From NCBI RefSeq assembly GCF_003369915.1, contig NC_046676.1:18520001-18584000 (forward strand): 64,000 bases of DNA. The letters run 5' to 3'. Position numbers and translations under genes: made by a program. Within the stretch, counting starts at the first letter, position 1. The number at the start of each line of letters is the position of its first letter. The DNA is from Drosophila miranda (taxonomy: Eukaryota > Arthropoda > Insecta > Diptera > Drosophilidae). The notes under the pieces were generated by a model. It did no database searches. It was given only the letters and a program-made list of their open reading frames with translations, and was not told the origin of the DNA. This document shows, in pieces, positions 1 through 13,953 of this stretch.

Positions 1-143
1 AGCAACAGCAACAGCAACAGCCAGCAGCAGCAGGCCACCACCACCAGTCGACATTACCAATAAAATCAACCAAAAAAAGAGCGGAAAATGCAGCCAACAA
101 GAAGGCATTGACACAAAAGTTTTGGTTTACGGGCAAAAGGTGA
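1..143 (+). other. CAG-rich window edge with open frame
   Basis: The first 35 bases are CAA/CAG/GCA-type repeats. The frame beginning at base 3 is open to a TGA at 141-143 and would encode a short Gln- then His-rich, then Lys-rich tail of 46 residues. It could be the end of a coding exon cut by the window edge, or simply a CAG microsatellite in non-coding DNA. Nothing in the sequence decides this. Confidence 0.2.
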
Positions 144-2245
144 AGACTGCCCCCCGCCTCCCATAGAAAGTGCAGCAGATAATGCAAAGCATCGACCCAG
201 ATCGTACTGGACGGGGTTAGAAATCAACTCCAAAAAGGAGCTAGTTGAGCAATGTGGCAATACGATATGAAAACGTAACCACAGCTGGAGACTAAGCGGC
301 TTAATGAAGAAATCTGGCTGGAAATGCTGAACACATTACTCACTTCCCCATGAGCAATGGATGTTTCGGATCGGATCAGCGAAGACCACACATAGTGAGA
401 ATTAACGCCTGAACTGAACTGATGATAAAGACACGTAAAGTGCCTTCACTAATGCACTCGGATCTACTGCCATAACAGTTCATAAAAACACTTACCCACA
501 CAGCCGAGAAACAGCGGAGAGCAAACATAAAAGAACAAAGGGGAAGTACGAGTTTATACGGCATAACCACGCCGTAAGACGATATCATGGCGGCCCTCAG
601 AGCGGCTCGGTTCCGAGTGTAATAAACCACCAGGAGAGTGCCAGGCATTTGACAAATTAGTCGGTCATTTGGGAATTTCAGATGCATTAGAGGTACAAGA
701 GGTGCAACAGTGGAGACGAGAGGAGAGTGCACACACACACCATCATGCGTGCCGTCAATTCTATGTATTTTCTTTGTGCCCCTCTCTCTCTCGTTCCTAC
801 CTTTAAGCCACCCAACAAAACAAACAAATTGCTTTTACAGCCCGCCTCTTGTAAGCCCTTCTTTCTTTTGCACTCAATTGTTTCACGTCCATGATGTTGG
901 GGATGGCGTTGGGTGACTGCAGAATTAATTATTAATTGGATTTAACGCAATTTAAGCAATGAGTGCGAGTGCGTTCCCCAAATTAAGATCAAAACACATG
1001 CAATGTAGGTAGCAATCGACATAAAAATACTTCGACTACTGTAACTGTAGCAGAGAGTAGAATCCTTGGCTATCGAGTGGACATCACGTGTAGTACTCAA
1101 CGTCGTTTCTTCTGCTGCAACTAGTACTTAAACCATGTCAGTGCCTACAATCTCCAAGGGCACTTATGAGGCAATCCAACGTTTGTTCTTTTGCTGTTTT
1201 CTATTCTCACCTTTGTGTTTGGTTTGCGTAAATTGCATTTTACGCAGGCCCAAAGCTAAGAACGGGGCCCCATACGGATTACCTCAAAGTGCAATTGTCT
1301 GTGAGGAATATTGTCCACAAAAGTGGCCTGACATCGTTACCAGTAGCTGTCCCATCTTTCATGTTCGCCGTGGCCGCGGCTCCGCTGTGTTAATTTGGTG
1401 CTCGGCCGAACGTGCCGTCACAAAAGCTTGGAAAACGCAGCTGAAGTTGCAGCAGCCGGGGCAGCCACTGCGGCGGCGGCTTCAAAGAGTGGGCCCAATC
1501 CGGGAGTCGAGCTCAAAACGGCTGACAGTGCATTTCCGCTAGCTCTCCGATGACGTTTCCGTGAGGCATGCCGCATGCCGCATGCGCATGCGCACGCTCA
1601 CGCACACGCACAAAAGTCACCTTGGGGACACCGTTGGACTTATTTCGATTGCCTCCGAAAACGGCATTTAAACAAATTAGAAACTTTTGTGGCCGCAAAT
1701 TGGGGCTGCTCTTGTGCCTGTCATTCAACCGGAAACTCAAAATTTGGTGCCCCACAACGGGGCAAACAAAACAAAAGAGAGAGACAAGTCCCACATCATT
1801 CATGGGAGTGCGTTTCGTTGAAGCAAATGAAGCGCGAAATTCAAACAAATCGCTTGAGGGGAAGGAGTACGACAACACACACACCTACTCTAAGATGGAG
1901 GGGATTCTGTTTTGGAGACAGATCTGATTCCGCTACCAAAGCACTTAAATGTTTTCTATTATTATAGCTCTTTCCTGAACAAAAAAAAACTTATTGTAAA
2001 CATTCTTTAGAGTAAACACAAGTGTTGTATAATATTTCAGTCGGCTGCTGCCTTGCAAAATCTCCCATCAAATAAACAGAAATGAAGCGTATCCCTGCGT
2101 GGATTCATGCTTTATTCCCAGCAACGCACCGAATGTTTACACCACTGGAAAGGTGCCCCCATATGGTTGTAATTAGTTGGGATCGTCTGTCTCTCTGTCT
2201 GGGTTTTATGAGATACTTGTTACGTACTTGTTTTCTTTTCTCTTT
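144..2245. other. gene-poor non-coding stretch
   Basis: No exon with convincing codon use or splice sites is seen on either strand. The longest open frame (1,135-1,542, +) has no recognisable domain and an ordinary non-coding composition. A CACGTG E-box lies near 1,087 and an alternating CG/CA-rich stretch at about 1,570-1,620. The stretch is probably intergenic or intronic. Confidence 0.5.
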
Positions 2246-3222
2246 TTATACCCGATACTCAAAATGAGTATTGGGGTATATTAGATTTGTGGTAAAAGTG
2301 GATGTGTGTAACGTCCAGAAGGAATCGTTTCCGACCCCATAAAGTATATATATTCTTGATCAGCATCAATAGCCGAGTCGATTGAGCCATGTCTGTCTGT
2401 CCGTCTGTCCGTCTGTCCGTCTGTCCGTCCGTCCGTCCGTCCGTCCGTCCCCTTCAGCGCCTAGTGCTCAAAGACTATAAGATCTAGAGCAACGATGTTT
2501 TGGATCCAGACTTCTGTGATATGTCACTGCTACAAAAATATTTCAAAACTTCGCCCCGCCCACTTCCGCCCCCACAAAAGACGAAAATCTGTGGCATCCA
2601 CATTTTTAAAGATACGATAAAACCAAAAGCGCAGAATCGTAGAGGATGACTACATGTTCTAGAGTGTAAAATCTCAACCAGATCGTATACTTAGTATAGC
2701 CAGAATCAAGAAAACAATTTCATTCTTTCTCGCTCTGTCTCTCTCTAACACACAGGTTTCATGGTCGGCTTTGCCAATTGCAAAATATGAGTTCAAGGAT
2801 CTCAGAACCTATAAGAGCCAGAGCAACCAAATTTGGTATCCGCACTTCTGTTAGATCTCACTATAAAACGTATATCTCAGAATTTCGCCCCACCCTTTTC
2901 CGCCCCCACAAAGAACGAAAATCTGTTGCATCCACAATATTGCACATTCGAGAAAACTAAAAACGCAGAATCATAGATATTGACCATATCTATCAGATTG
3001 CTGAATCTGGATCAGATCAGATCATTTTTATAGCCAAAAGGAACAAATCAATTTGCAGTGGCTACGCAGCCCCCGACGTCACGCTCAGACTGATTTTCTG
3101 TCTCTCTCTTTGTCGTGTCGTTTAATATTAGCGGCGTCTGCCGGAGGAGAGCCATACAGACTTAGTATCGGGTATAACTGTAGAGTTGCGGTCTCCGCAG
3201 CAACTCACAACGTTCCCCCTCG
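2246..3222 (+). mobile_element. Helentron/DINE-1-like non-autonomous element, copy A
   Basis: The copy begins with TATACCCGATACT (2,247-2,259) and carries the inverted complement AGTATCGGGTATA at 3,164-3,176, a 13-bp pair of subterminal inverted repeats. A GTCC/GTCT microsatellite follows at about 2,395-2,450. The 3' end carries a hairpin with stem GAGTTGC/GCAACTC and then stops in a T-tract. These are features of DINE-1/INE-1 (Helentron) elements, which are non-autonomous rolling-circle transposons. It encodes no protein. The same family recurs at 51.7, 55.8 and 57.5 kb. The exact family name is an inference from structure and remembered sequence, not from a search. Confidence 0.75.
2395..2452 (+). 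repeat. (GTCT/GTCC)n microsatellite inside copy A
   Basis: This is a run of GTCTGTCC and GTCC units within the mobile element. Equivalent runs sit at about 52,617-52,645, 56,270-56,302 and 57,635-57,690 in the sister copies, with different unit numbers. Confidence 0.85.
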
Positions 3223-4425
3223 TTTTTTTTTTTGTTATGCAAAACATTCATCAGAACTGGGGAAAATTAACATAATTTTGCTATTAAACAGTACTATTCT
3301 GTACTTTATGAATAGTTGTGGGTGTGTCCCAGCCATTGCCAAGCATAAAGCTGAGCCGAATCTATGGAAAAGTATAGCCGAAAAAGGTCAATTACGCGAC
3401 TTCCTCCGTGGCTCAGTCATTTTCCCAGGCCCCTTCACTCCACCCCGAACCCACCCAACCGGAGCGGAGCGTCATCCTCACGCGACTCCGTTTTACACAG
3501 TCGAATGCATTTGCAAGTTGGTAACAAATTATTTTTTCATACAACGAGTACGAGTATACCTACATAAATATTTTTCTTTCTTTTTGGGTTAAAGTCAACG
3601 CGGGGGTTAGTTAGTGTGAGCGAGCAGCGCCCAGCACCGTCATTATCGTGATGAACAATCAACCTCGACCCCGGCACAGGGGGAACAGGTGTCATCCGCT
3701 TTGCTGTTTGTCCGTCCGTTTATCTAGAACTGCACCTGTACGATGGTTGCCATGGAAGAGCCACAAATAACCCTCTCTCTGAAGGCACATACATATATAG
3801 TTGAACATTTTGGAGAGTTTTCAGGGATAACCTACTCAAATTTCACCTTTTTCTGTTCCCTCGAACACTGCATACTGTTACTGTTAACTCTTAACGCCAT
3901 TTGGGTAATTTGATCAACATTCTCGCATGTGCTCGTATGTACGAGTATATTGCAGACTGTTTTTGAAAGCGTCAAGGCATTTTGCTGATTCATTTTCAGG
4001 CAAATTACACAATTTAAGCAGAAGTTGGCACAAATTGCTTTGCCAACTTTTCTTTTCTTCTTCTCTGGCTCTCTGGCTTTCTGGTCTGGTTTGCGATGGC
4101 TGATGGCGGATGCCTGATGAAACTTCCACGGAATAATTAAGAAATTAAAAAATTAGTTCATTATGTTGAATATGAATACGTTGCGAGAGGCAAAGCGGAG
4201 AAGATACATTTATATGAAATGCAAATGAAGACGATTCGAACAAAAGCAAAGCCGAAAGAGCGGGGTGCCTGGCCTGCATATAAGGTCGGAGATGTGATGA
4301 GATTGCTTACTTTTTGGCGTCTACCCACCATGAGACGGTTCCATTGTCCATTTTCACACGACCGCCTCTCATTCCATTCCTGTCTGGCGATTAATCAATC
4401 GCTTTCTGCTATCGATTGCAGTCGG

Positions 4426-4441
4426 AGCGATAATTATCGCT
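4426..4441. repeat. perfect 16-bp palindrome
   Basis: AGCGATAATTATCGCT reads the same on both strands and contains a central homeodomain-like TAATTA core. An ATCGAT lies 15 bp upstream. It could be a dimeric transcription-factor site or chance. Confidence 0.6.
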
Positions 4442-7400
4442 TTGGCTAGGGGCAATCGCATGACAGCACTTCTATAAATAGAACTAAGAAAACATTTAAC
4501 CTGACTGATGGAGAGGAGAGCACACAAGTACTCGTAGAATGTCACATCCCATCCCCACATTAAACTGAAATCATATCTTATCGCAAACATATGGTTATCT
4601 CAACAAACTTGCCTCCTGATAAGCCGGGCGTCCCACTCTCCGCTCCAGCGTTGCATGGAAGAAAGGTGTGCACCCACAACGGCAACGGCAGCGGCAACAA
4701 CTCGTTGCCCCGCAGTTCATTCAACTTCGGCCCAACCTCCCTACCCCAGTCCTCGGCCCCTGCCACAGCCCAGGGGCAGCTTGAGAGCAACAATAGAATG
4801 CAAAGCTCAAAGCCACTACAACAAAAACAACAACAGCAAAAGAGCTGACGGTTAAATTCGGACTTGGAGTCGGACTCGGGCTCGGACTCGGGGACCTCTG
4901 GCCGCTGATCTGAACCCCGCCCTCTTGAAAACGGCGACAGCACAAAAAGCTGCCCACAAAAAAGGCATCGTCTGAGCTTCGGCCGAGGGTCAAACGTGGT
5001 CGACATGCAACATATGCCGTGTCCGTTCAGCGGAGCCTCGACTCCGATCCGCTACGATCCGCTCTGCGCCTTTCCTTTCCAGTTCAAAGCCTGCAAATGA
5101 GTCACGACCCAGACGACGAATGTGATTCTGGTTGAAAGTTGAAAATTGAGACACACACACACACACGGCAATTAGCTGCCGTTGCTCGCCGATCACGTGC
5201 CGAAAGCAAATGTAAAGCAATGCACAAAAGTTCCGTTTTCCTCTTCTTGTGTCACTTACCTCCCCTCCCCCATCCATTCCGTTTCTCCTTTTTTTCCTTT
5301 ACTCCGTTTCGGTGCCAGGTACACATAATAGAAGGTAAGCTTGCGCTCTCTCTCTCGCAGCGCATAAGCATATGCATTTTGCAGCGTTGTGGAAACCGGT
5401 TTTGGTGCACTGCCGCCTTACCTTTCCTCCAATATACCCTCGTGCCAGGGGCTCTTTGTTCTCCCTCTTATAGATGTTGCTGTTGTTGCGCGTAATTAAC
5501 GAAAATAATAACAACTTTTGCCTTTGCTTATTTGACAGTTTTTGCAGTTCGCACAGCTGCCTGCAGAAATGTTGCAATCCCCCCCCCTTCGCCTGAATTA
5601 TATTTTGTTCAGATTTTTTTTTGTACTGCTGCACTCAACCCCTGTTCCGTTCCGAGTGCTGATTGTCCGTCCACGTCCACCCCATGCGACATGTATTCCA
5701 GACAAATCGGTGAGCAGCTGCAGTTCCAATGGGTGGAGAATGTGCCGCCAGGTAACGGAATGTCGGAGACCTATGTGGTGTCTATGGGAAACTAAATGCG
5801 AGATGGCAGTACTATACGTGGGTACGTCAGGGAGGGGATTGGAATTGTGAGTATTTATCCAGCTTCAAACCATTTCCTGCGGGCATTCCTTCGGATCTGT
5901 CAGAACTATCAGCACATCAAAATGGTGTTCCAAGTAGAGATCTTCGCACTCCCCCGAAAAACGGGGTTTTGTGAAGAGCAATCATGTTTCAGAGCATTGG
6001 GGTGTACAATAATCAAATTTGAAAGCCAGCCAAGACGTCATGGAGCTGTCAAAGTGAACCGATTTCTTAAATTCAATTAAATCTCTGCCCCTTTTCCAGG
6101 GGATCATGCTGATTGACAGCCGGCGTACTCCAGTTCCAGTTTTTAGGGAGTTTTCAACTCGAAACAACACGGGGGGAACATTCGGAGCGCCCGAAGTCCA
6201 TTAACAGATCCGAACATGGCGGCCCATTGTTCGGTAGGGAGTGAGCGTAATCCTAAGATTTGCCAGCAACGCAATTCAAATCAAATTTAAATCAAATCAA
6301 ATTTTTATTAAGGGTTCGTGCCTCGGAGCATACCCATTATTTATGTGAAACCAAAGACCATTCATAACCCAAAAAGTCTGGGTCCCAGGCTCAACCGAAG
6401 ATTTCTTTTAATTAGAAAAGTTCAAATTATTTATGGGCTCTCGTTCGAGGGGGAGAGGAGGGTTTTGTTTACGCCAAGTCTAAGGCCACTATTTATTTAT
6501 CCAACAAAAAGCTGAGAAATTTTAATACTAAACTTGTGGGATCTGCCCCGGTTCCACTCCCCCAACAAAGTTGCACCACGTTTTGAGATTTACAATCGCC
6601 CATAAATCTTCGGGCGGCGCTTTCCGCCTTCGGTTGCAGTTGCCCATTAAACGACACCCAGGAATCGGAGCAGGGTTGGGGTGGCATCGTGCCAAGTGCT
6701 TTCACTCTGAGACTCCATATATCTGCATCCCCATGCATCCCCATGCCACGAATATGCATCTGCGAGTTCTGTTCTGTTTACTTGGCTGTCTGTCATAAAA
6801 CTTGAATGCCTACTTTGGCGCTAATTTAGTTGACGTTTGATGCTCTCCTCTCGTCCAGACTCCCCCGCCGAATCCAATTAACTTTCCGTGTAGGGCTGTA
6901 TAGGGCGTTGACTGGATGGGCAGCTACCGGAATGCCCCAAAGATGGGCGTTATCACGCCCCGAACGTAGTGCGTGCCTAGTTGCTCGTCGGAATGCCTAT
7001 TTTGGGTAATTTGATTTGACTTAATGTCCATTGCCATCGGAATGATGACAGACAACGGGCCATTGACATTCTCTGGTCTGGTGAGTGACATCAGCATGAA
7101 AACGCTGAAAGGCAGCCATCTAGTGGTGTCACATAAATAAGTTCCAGCTTTCATGGCTCTCAAAACAAGCTGAGAGCTAATAAAGGGGCCTACGAGAAGA
7201 GGAATCTTTTACAATGATTTTTATTGGATTTCTGATTTTCGTTCATTGGATTGCAGAAATTCTATTAATTTCTTCAAAGAGAAGTGGCATATAGTACTTC
7301 CTGAAACTCTTTTGAAAAACATCCAGCGGTAATAATCACAGCGAACACTTTTCTCTGATATATGAAGAGCAAAGTAATGCCAGAAATAAACCAAAGAAAA

Positions 7401-8645
7401 GCCAAGCGATTCTGCAGCCATATCTGGATGGAGTTTGCATTTAGCGCCGTCTGCCATCTGCTATTTATAGCCGATACTCTCCAGCCTGCGCTGCTATACC
7501 CCTAAAGTGGTAGGGACGTAGAGGGGGAGGGAGAAGGAAAAGGAGACTGCCACGATCTCCAAGGGGTGGTAAGTGCTCAATGAGTAAACAAGCAAACAGA
7601 GCAAAACAGAGCTCTGGCGTCTGATTAGTGTCAAGACGAGCTATTTATGAGTGTCTCGATGGGATTAGCATTAGCCGGCACCAGCTGGGTCTGCCAGTCC
7701 CGACCCGACTGTCTCCGGGTACTCTGTCTCTAAAGTGAAGGCAACGTATTCCTAAGTCAACTCTGACCTCTTTTGTGGTGTGAGCAGGCCAGGCCTCATT
7801 TGATTGCCAACGTTTATGCTTATGGCTTAAGTCTTTTCATTTCTTTTCTTTTCTTTCCATTTCATTTTGGGCATTTTGCGAGTCTTAAAACCAGTTTTCC
7901 ACTCCGGCCAGTTACCAGTTTTCAAGTTTACACAAGTTTACTGTTTGCCAGCAAGAAAGCGGCTGGGCTGCAACATTGAAGCTGCATTCGAGCCAAGATC
8001 CAAGAGCCAAGTCGCGACCAGACCCGGGCCAACAGTCGGCTGACTGACTAACTGCCTGCGACAGCCCCCGAACCCCGGGCCTCGAGCCCCACTCTGCTGC
8101 TGATTTTGTATCTTGCACCTTGTTTATGCATACAAATATTTCCAAGCTTGCAGTTTTTAGTTATTTTTTGTTCAGTCTCTACGAGTATCTTTGTTTTTCT
8201 CGTTTGTGGCATACATGAATATGGGCTTTAATAAAAATAACTTGCTTATGAAGGGGTACGTATTGTATGTCTGTCACAATCTGGATCTCAGTCGCCATCT
8301 CACAGACTTAATGGACTCGTAAACCTCAAGGCAGAGATGGTCAAGTCTGATAGGGATAGGAATAGCAATTTATTGAAGGAATGGGAAGTACCTAAGAGAA
8401 CTTCTGGGGAATCTCTGGATAAATATTCTCTCCAGATCCATCTAGCCGTATACCATCTCTTGCTGTCATCCACGACACTATCGTCTCCACTTTTCTCATT
8501 GACACTGAATTATAATTGAGGGTGTAATTTTGCATGTCTCTTCGTGTTCGTGATCACTAATTAGGTTTACGAGCTTTTGAATGAATCGAAATTGTTTTGC
8601 TGCCGAGCGGCAATTATGCGATTCTCTGTACCGTACCTCTTTCTC

Positions 8646-8670
8646 TTACGCTGGCCCCCCCCCCCCCCCC
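8646..8670. repeat. poly-C homopolymer run
   Basis: This is a run of about 20 consecutive C residues after CTGG. It is a simple homopolymer, and its true length is uncertain in any assembly. Confidence 0.85.
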
Positions 8671-11600
8671 TCCCGCGTTCGTTGATGTTCGTTGGCTGTG
8701 TTAGGCTGATCTCGAGAGTTGACTGTGTCAAGGGCAGATACATATATGTTAGCGAGTATATATGTACATATGTACATATTTTAATTGAATTACGCAAGAC
8801 TTGCATTCTCGGTGAACAAATGTGAGTTTGGAATGGAAATTAAGTTTCCCATTGAGATACTGAGAGAACACTGACGCATGATGCTCTACCACGTAAATGA
8901 GGTTCGCTTTTGTTGTTTTATTGTTTTCCTTTTGATTTGTAACTTGTGATTTATCAATGCCGTAAGCCATGAATCACACTTTGTTCATTCGAGCCACCTC
9001 CAGCTTACACTCCTGTTGCAGTTACAGTTCCATTTCCAGTTCCTAAAGAGACCCACACCCACCCACACCCGTGGGTACTCAAACAAACGTGACATTTACC
9101 GGGGAAGGTCTGTGGTTTATTTTACGAATAGAGTCGGGGAAACGGAAGTACGCAACATGAAAGACAAAGCAAACAAATGTAGATATCCAGAGAGGGAGAA
9201 CTGATAGCGATGGTCACATACGAGTGTGCATGTATGTACATATGTATGTATGTGTGCATATGGGACGGAACGAGAGATGAAACCGAAAAAGGTGAAGCTT
9301 TTGCACGCCATTAGCACCCCCCAAATGATATTCCCAACCGCATGCACGTGCAACAACACACATTCACAATCCACAGTGGGAGTACGGCCATAAATAAATG
9401 TCATAATGCTGTAAAAATGAAAACTTAAGTGGCACAGCACTGGGGCGACACGCGACCGCGACCCCAAAATGCACATATGTATGTATGTACAAGTATATAA
9501 TGGACATGGAATGGCAAAAATGAAATCTGCAACGGAATTGCGTGTAAAATGCAACGGGGAGAAGAAAGAGTTTAATATATGACAAGATGTGAGTGCGTAG
9601 GCGCCGCCAAGGTAAGGCATGGCTTTCTAGAAGCATAACAACAATGATGATGTAGCAAAACAACAACTACTCGCATAAATGTACATACATATGTATGTAT
9701 GTATGTGTGATATACGAAAGCTCCTTTGCTCTGCTGCTTTGGGTTCGTGTGCGTGTGCGTGTGCGTGTGTCGCAGTCACGCAAACGCGTTGCGACGTGTC
9801 GCCGTCACCCACACGCCAATGCCAAACGAAGACAGAACAGACTCCACATTGTTTTCATACGCTCCCAAAACCCGCTCAACTGTAACTAGAACCAGCACCA
9901 GAGCCGTGCCCCAAGAGCTACACCGTGTGACATGTGACTTCTTCAGACAACAATTCGCAAAAGTTTCGACACGCATACGATGCAAAAACAGCGTCGATTC
10001 CATGCAGAATGGAATCGTTTGCATAACGTAACCCCCAGGCCCAGGTAGCGCCAAACATGGTTTATGGAGCCAACAAATTGCAATCAACGCACACGATCGT
10101 GTTTTCATGGCAGAGATCAAGAATTTATGCACATGAACTTTAAACATTTACACTCCGAGCATAAGCCATACGAGTATCTCCACAATTATATCACCTGTGT
10201 GTACCCGTACTCCCATTGCTGGCTTGGCTTTCTTTTTATTTTTGGTTAGATTTTCACAGATCTAAAAAGTTCATCGCAGTCTTTCCGGTCGCTGGTTCTT
10301 TTGTGTTGTGTTCGGGTTCGTGTTTTGGGTGAAAATGATAGTTTATTATCATAATTAATTCGGGTTAATGTTTATAGTTGGTCAGCGTTTTGCTGACTTT
10401 CGCTTATGGAATATTTCTGTTCCGTGTGAGCGCTATTTTTAATAACGGAATTTTTAACTCGATAAGAATCCCGTTTCCCCAGGGAACACTCGCGCGGCTT
10501 GTTTGCTCTTGAAAAGAATTATTTGCCACAAACAGAAATCATAACTCCAGGCACGAAAGTCATACAAGTTTCCAGGTCGTCCCGTCCCCAGATAATAAAT
10601 ATCAGCGAAGAAGCACTGGAGGGTTGACTTTTTTGTTTATTTTGGGACTTAACATCGGATAAACGAGGTCTTAACAGGACCGCCAACTACAGAAAGGCCT
10701 TTCAGGTCCAGGGAGTGAGTAATGAAATCACGCAGCGGACGGGACGGGAGGTCCGCAGCCCTTTTCGAAAGTACGCTTTTATTTTTTTGGCAGCTGCCGT
10801 CCCGGGGTTCATTACGAGCTCCTGGCAAGGGACGCGTGCGCCAAGTCAAACGCAGGATAACCCGTAAGTGTGTCCTTCTGCCGAATACGTAATTCTATTT
10901 GTTTGTCTTCCTCCAGTAGGGGGATATCCTTTTTTATGGTTACGCATTCACAATTTACCCCAGACTTCAAACAGAAGGGAGAATCTGGAGCAGAATAGGA
11001 GGGTTTTTTGACAAAACAAAGTCTGTTAACATTTTTTATAATAATAATAATAAACCTAATAAGAGAAATAACTGGGAATTGTGGGAGGAATTCGATATTA
11101 GAACAGTAGAGAACTCTGTGAAAATACTTTTCTAGAGGCAGATAGAGAGAAACTAGGGATATGATTTGTACAACCAGTTCCTCTGTCTAAGATTACCATA
11201 GTTCCACTTCTAGTCGAAACCACCCTTGTTTTAAAATATCTTTTCAAAGTGCCCTGCGAGGGCATGCGTTTTGTATTACAAATTGCTAAAAGTAATTCAA
11301 TTTCGATAATGTTGTGACCATCTAGCCCTCAGGGGTGGCTTCCGCTACCATAAATTGTATCGCTTGACACTCTATAAACATGGAAATGGAAACGGCAATA
11401 TATTTTGTAAACTTACATTAAGTGAAAAAGGTTTTGATTTGTTCCGAAATTGAGTGACACTCACAGTCTAGACGAGACTCCCATTGATAAATGGGAAGTA
11501 CTGCTGCTCGAGAGTGTAGATCATTTTGACCCAAATAGAAGTCTGTTCTGCCTCAGATACCGTCTCTGTGACAGCCACTGCCACTCCATCCCCAACCCAA

Positions 11601-13918
11601 CTCTCCCCCAAAAGAGTCGTTTTTATGGGAGTTGTGCGTGATCTGAGCAATTATTACTTATACTTCTCCGACTTGCAGGCTGTTCCCGTGTTGTCAGCGA
11701 CAAATCTTCTCGGTTAGCCGTAAAATCTGGAGGCATGCGGCAAAGTGCTAATCGACAAGGTGGGGTGCCTCATAGTACACACGTCACAGGAAGAGGAAGA
11801 TCTAAGGTTTTTTTTTTAAATTAATTTTAATAGCGTTTCAGCCTCACAACAATAGAAAAGAGAACGGAATGAGCAATCTATGTAGAGGGAGCAATGGATA
11901 TGCCAAAGATACTCATACAAAGATGCACAGAGATACTGGCGTCGTTTACTATACGACAATTGAGAAAGAAAACCACAAATTGGCGCCACCACACGTAAAA
12001 CGGAAACTTTCGTATCGTATCTGAGCGAAGCGAAACGATTCGGTACGATGGCCATGCCATCCAATAGATACAGATACTCGTACTTAAGAGCGCTGCAAAC
12101 GGGACCCAAGCGATGACAACTACAAAAGTCGCAATTAAAGCTTTGGCGGCAGATGGGAGAAAAGGGCAGACGAGGCCAAAACCGAAAAAAGAGACATTCA
12201 ATAGATAGATAACTGTAAATGTGGAACAGATAGACAACGGAGGGAAGGGCGGGACACGGACACGATGCCAATTGTCTTGGGTGGGGGCGTGGCAGTGGCA
12301 GGGGAACGGGAACGAGTAAAAGCGTAAGACCAATCGAATGGGGAGCAAAATTTCGAGATGCCAAAGCCCAGATATTGTTAAATACACATATAGAGATGGA
12401 CAAGCGCCTGCCTTTCGCTGGGAATACTGGAAAATTCTGTTGCATTTCTTTGGGACAAAAAGACAACTTCCATTCGAGCAGAAAATCACTATTTTCTGAC
12501 TATCCAAAGATCAGAAAATAACCATGAATCGGTTTAAAAATAGGGTTCACGGTTATATTATAGATACAACTTTGGAATACAAATACAGGGATTGCCAGCT
12601 GAATTGTAACCACACCCCACCCAAAAGAAAGAAAAATGGTGAAGATATTTTACTGTTGAAACCCCCCGAAACCGTCTAAAAATTTATAGTTCTCTATCTA
12701 ATTAATCGATCAATTAATCATACGAACTTCATAAGCAATAAATCACAGTTTAGCCCCAATCGAGTGCCTCAGCCATGGACCAATTTTAAATATATATGTA
12801 TGTTTGTATTGGATCGAATCGAATCGGAATCTTTGATTTGCTCGGCATACACTCGTAATTGAATCAATTGAGTGAGTAGGGGGCCCAAAGCAGAAGCCCA
12901 TGCAGAACCAGAAGCCCCAGAAGAAGAACGAACATATTCATAATTAGAGCAGCGGCAAGAAATTCTAGGAAAAATTAATGGAATTGTTAATAATGCGCCA
13001 GCACAGATTTCCCAGAGGCCTGCATAAAACAGCCGAAAAGAGGGAGAATCCGCTGGAAAAGGGGAAGAAGTATAGCAATTGAAAGCTCCCCAAATTGTTC
13101 AGATTCTTCCCGGCTTCTGCTTCTGCGTCTGCGCGGCCAATGCACTTTGGAAATGGAATGAATATACTCGTATGCATATGGTATGTACTCGTATATGCTA
13201 ATGGATCGATGGATGTTGGGAGCTCCCATTAAGAACACTTAAGCCTCGAATGAAGACTTGGAAATGACTTTTAAATGGTTCTCTGTCTTGAGAACGGCAT
13301 TCTGCGTGCTTCCAGTTTTATGTCTTATCAAAGAGAGAGCGAGACCTCCTCTTATTGATTGGAAATATTGGAAGCAAAGTTCATATGCGTCATGACCAGC
13401 CCAGAGCTTGCTTGCCCTCTCTCTCGCCCACTCCCCACGCCCAGTCGGAGATTTATTATGCTGGATCCGAACGGAAGCAAGAAGAGAGAGAATGGGTGCC
13501 ATGGAGGGTGCCGGAGGAAGAATGGCAGTCGAAGAATGCCACTTGAGCAGCCAACGACGCCGTCAAGCACTCGCATGATGCATATGAGAGCAGGGCTGGG
13601 AGGACTGGAGACTGGAATGACAGGGGGATCGGCATCGGACTACGGCCCACAGAGTACGAGCACTCTTAAACCCAACAAAAGAGGAGGATCTTCGCGCCAG
13701 CCGCAGCAGAACAAGATCTGCTGCATCACTCAGCCTGCCTGGAATTGGAAATAATTGCCATTCCATCGGGATGCAACTCCGGCTCCGGCTCCGACTCCGA
13801 CTGACGACTGTGCATTGGCATGAACCGAACCAAAGCACACCAAACCAAGCCCCAAGTTCCATGTGTCTCACTTCATTTACAACAAATGTTGCGTGTCTGG
13901 CAGGCACCGAAAGGGGAG

Positions 13919-13953
13919 ACACGAGACGAGACGAGACGAGACGAGACGAGACC
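13919..13953. repeat. (GAGAC)n short tandem repeat
   Basis: About six head-to-tail copies of a 5-bp unit (GAGAC/ACGAG phase) lie between unique flanks. It is not part of a supported coding exon. Confidence 0.85.

Noticed and set aside
1135-1542. 135-codon plus-strand open frame near 1.1 kb
   Set aside because: No family resemblance, mixed composition and no supporting splice sites or promoter.
11816-12507. Two long overlapping open frames on the minus strand (216 and 209 codons)
   Set aside because: They overlap in different frames, are Cys/Phe/Leu-rich, have no domain or signal pattern and no splice context. Chance openness in stop-poor DNA is more likely.
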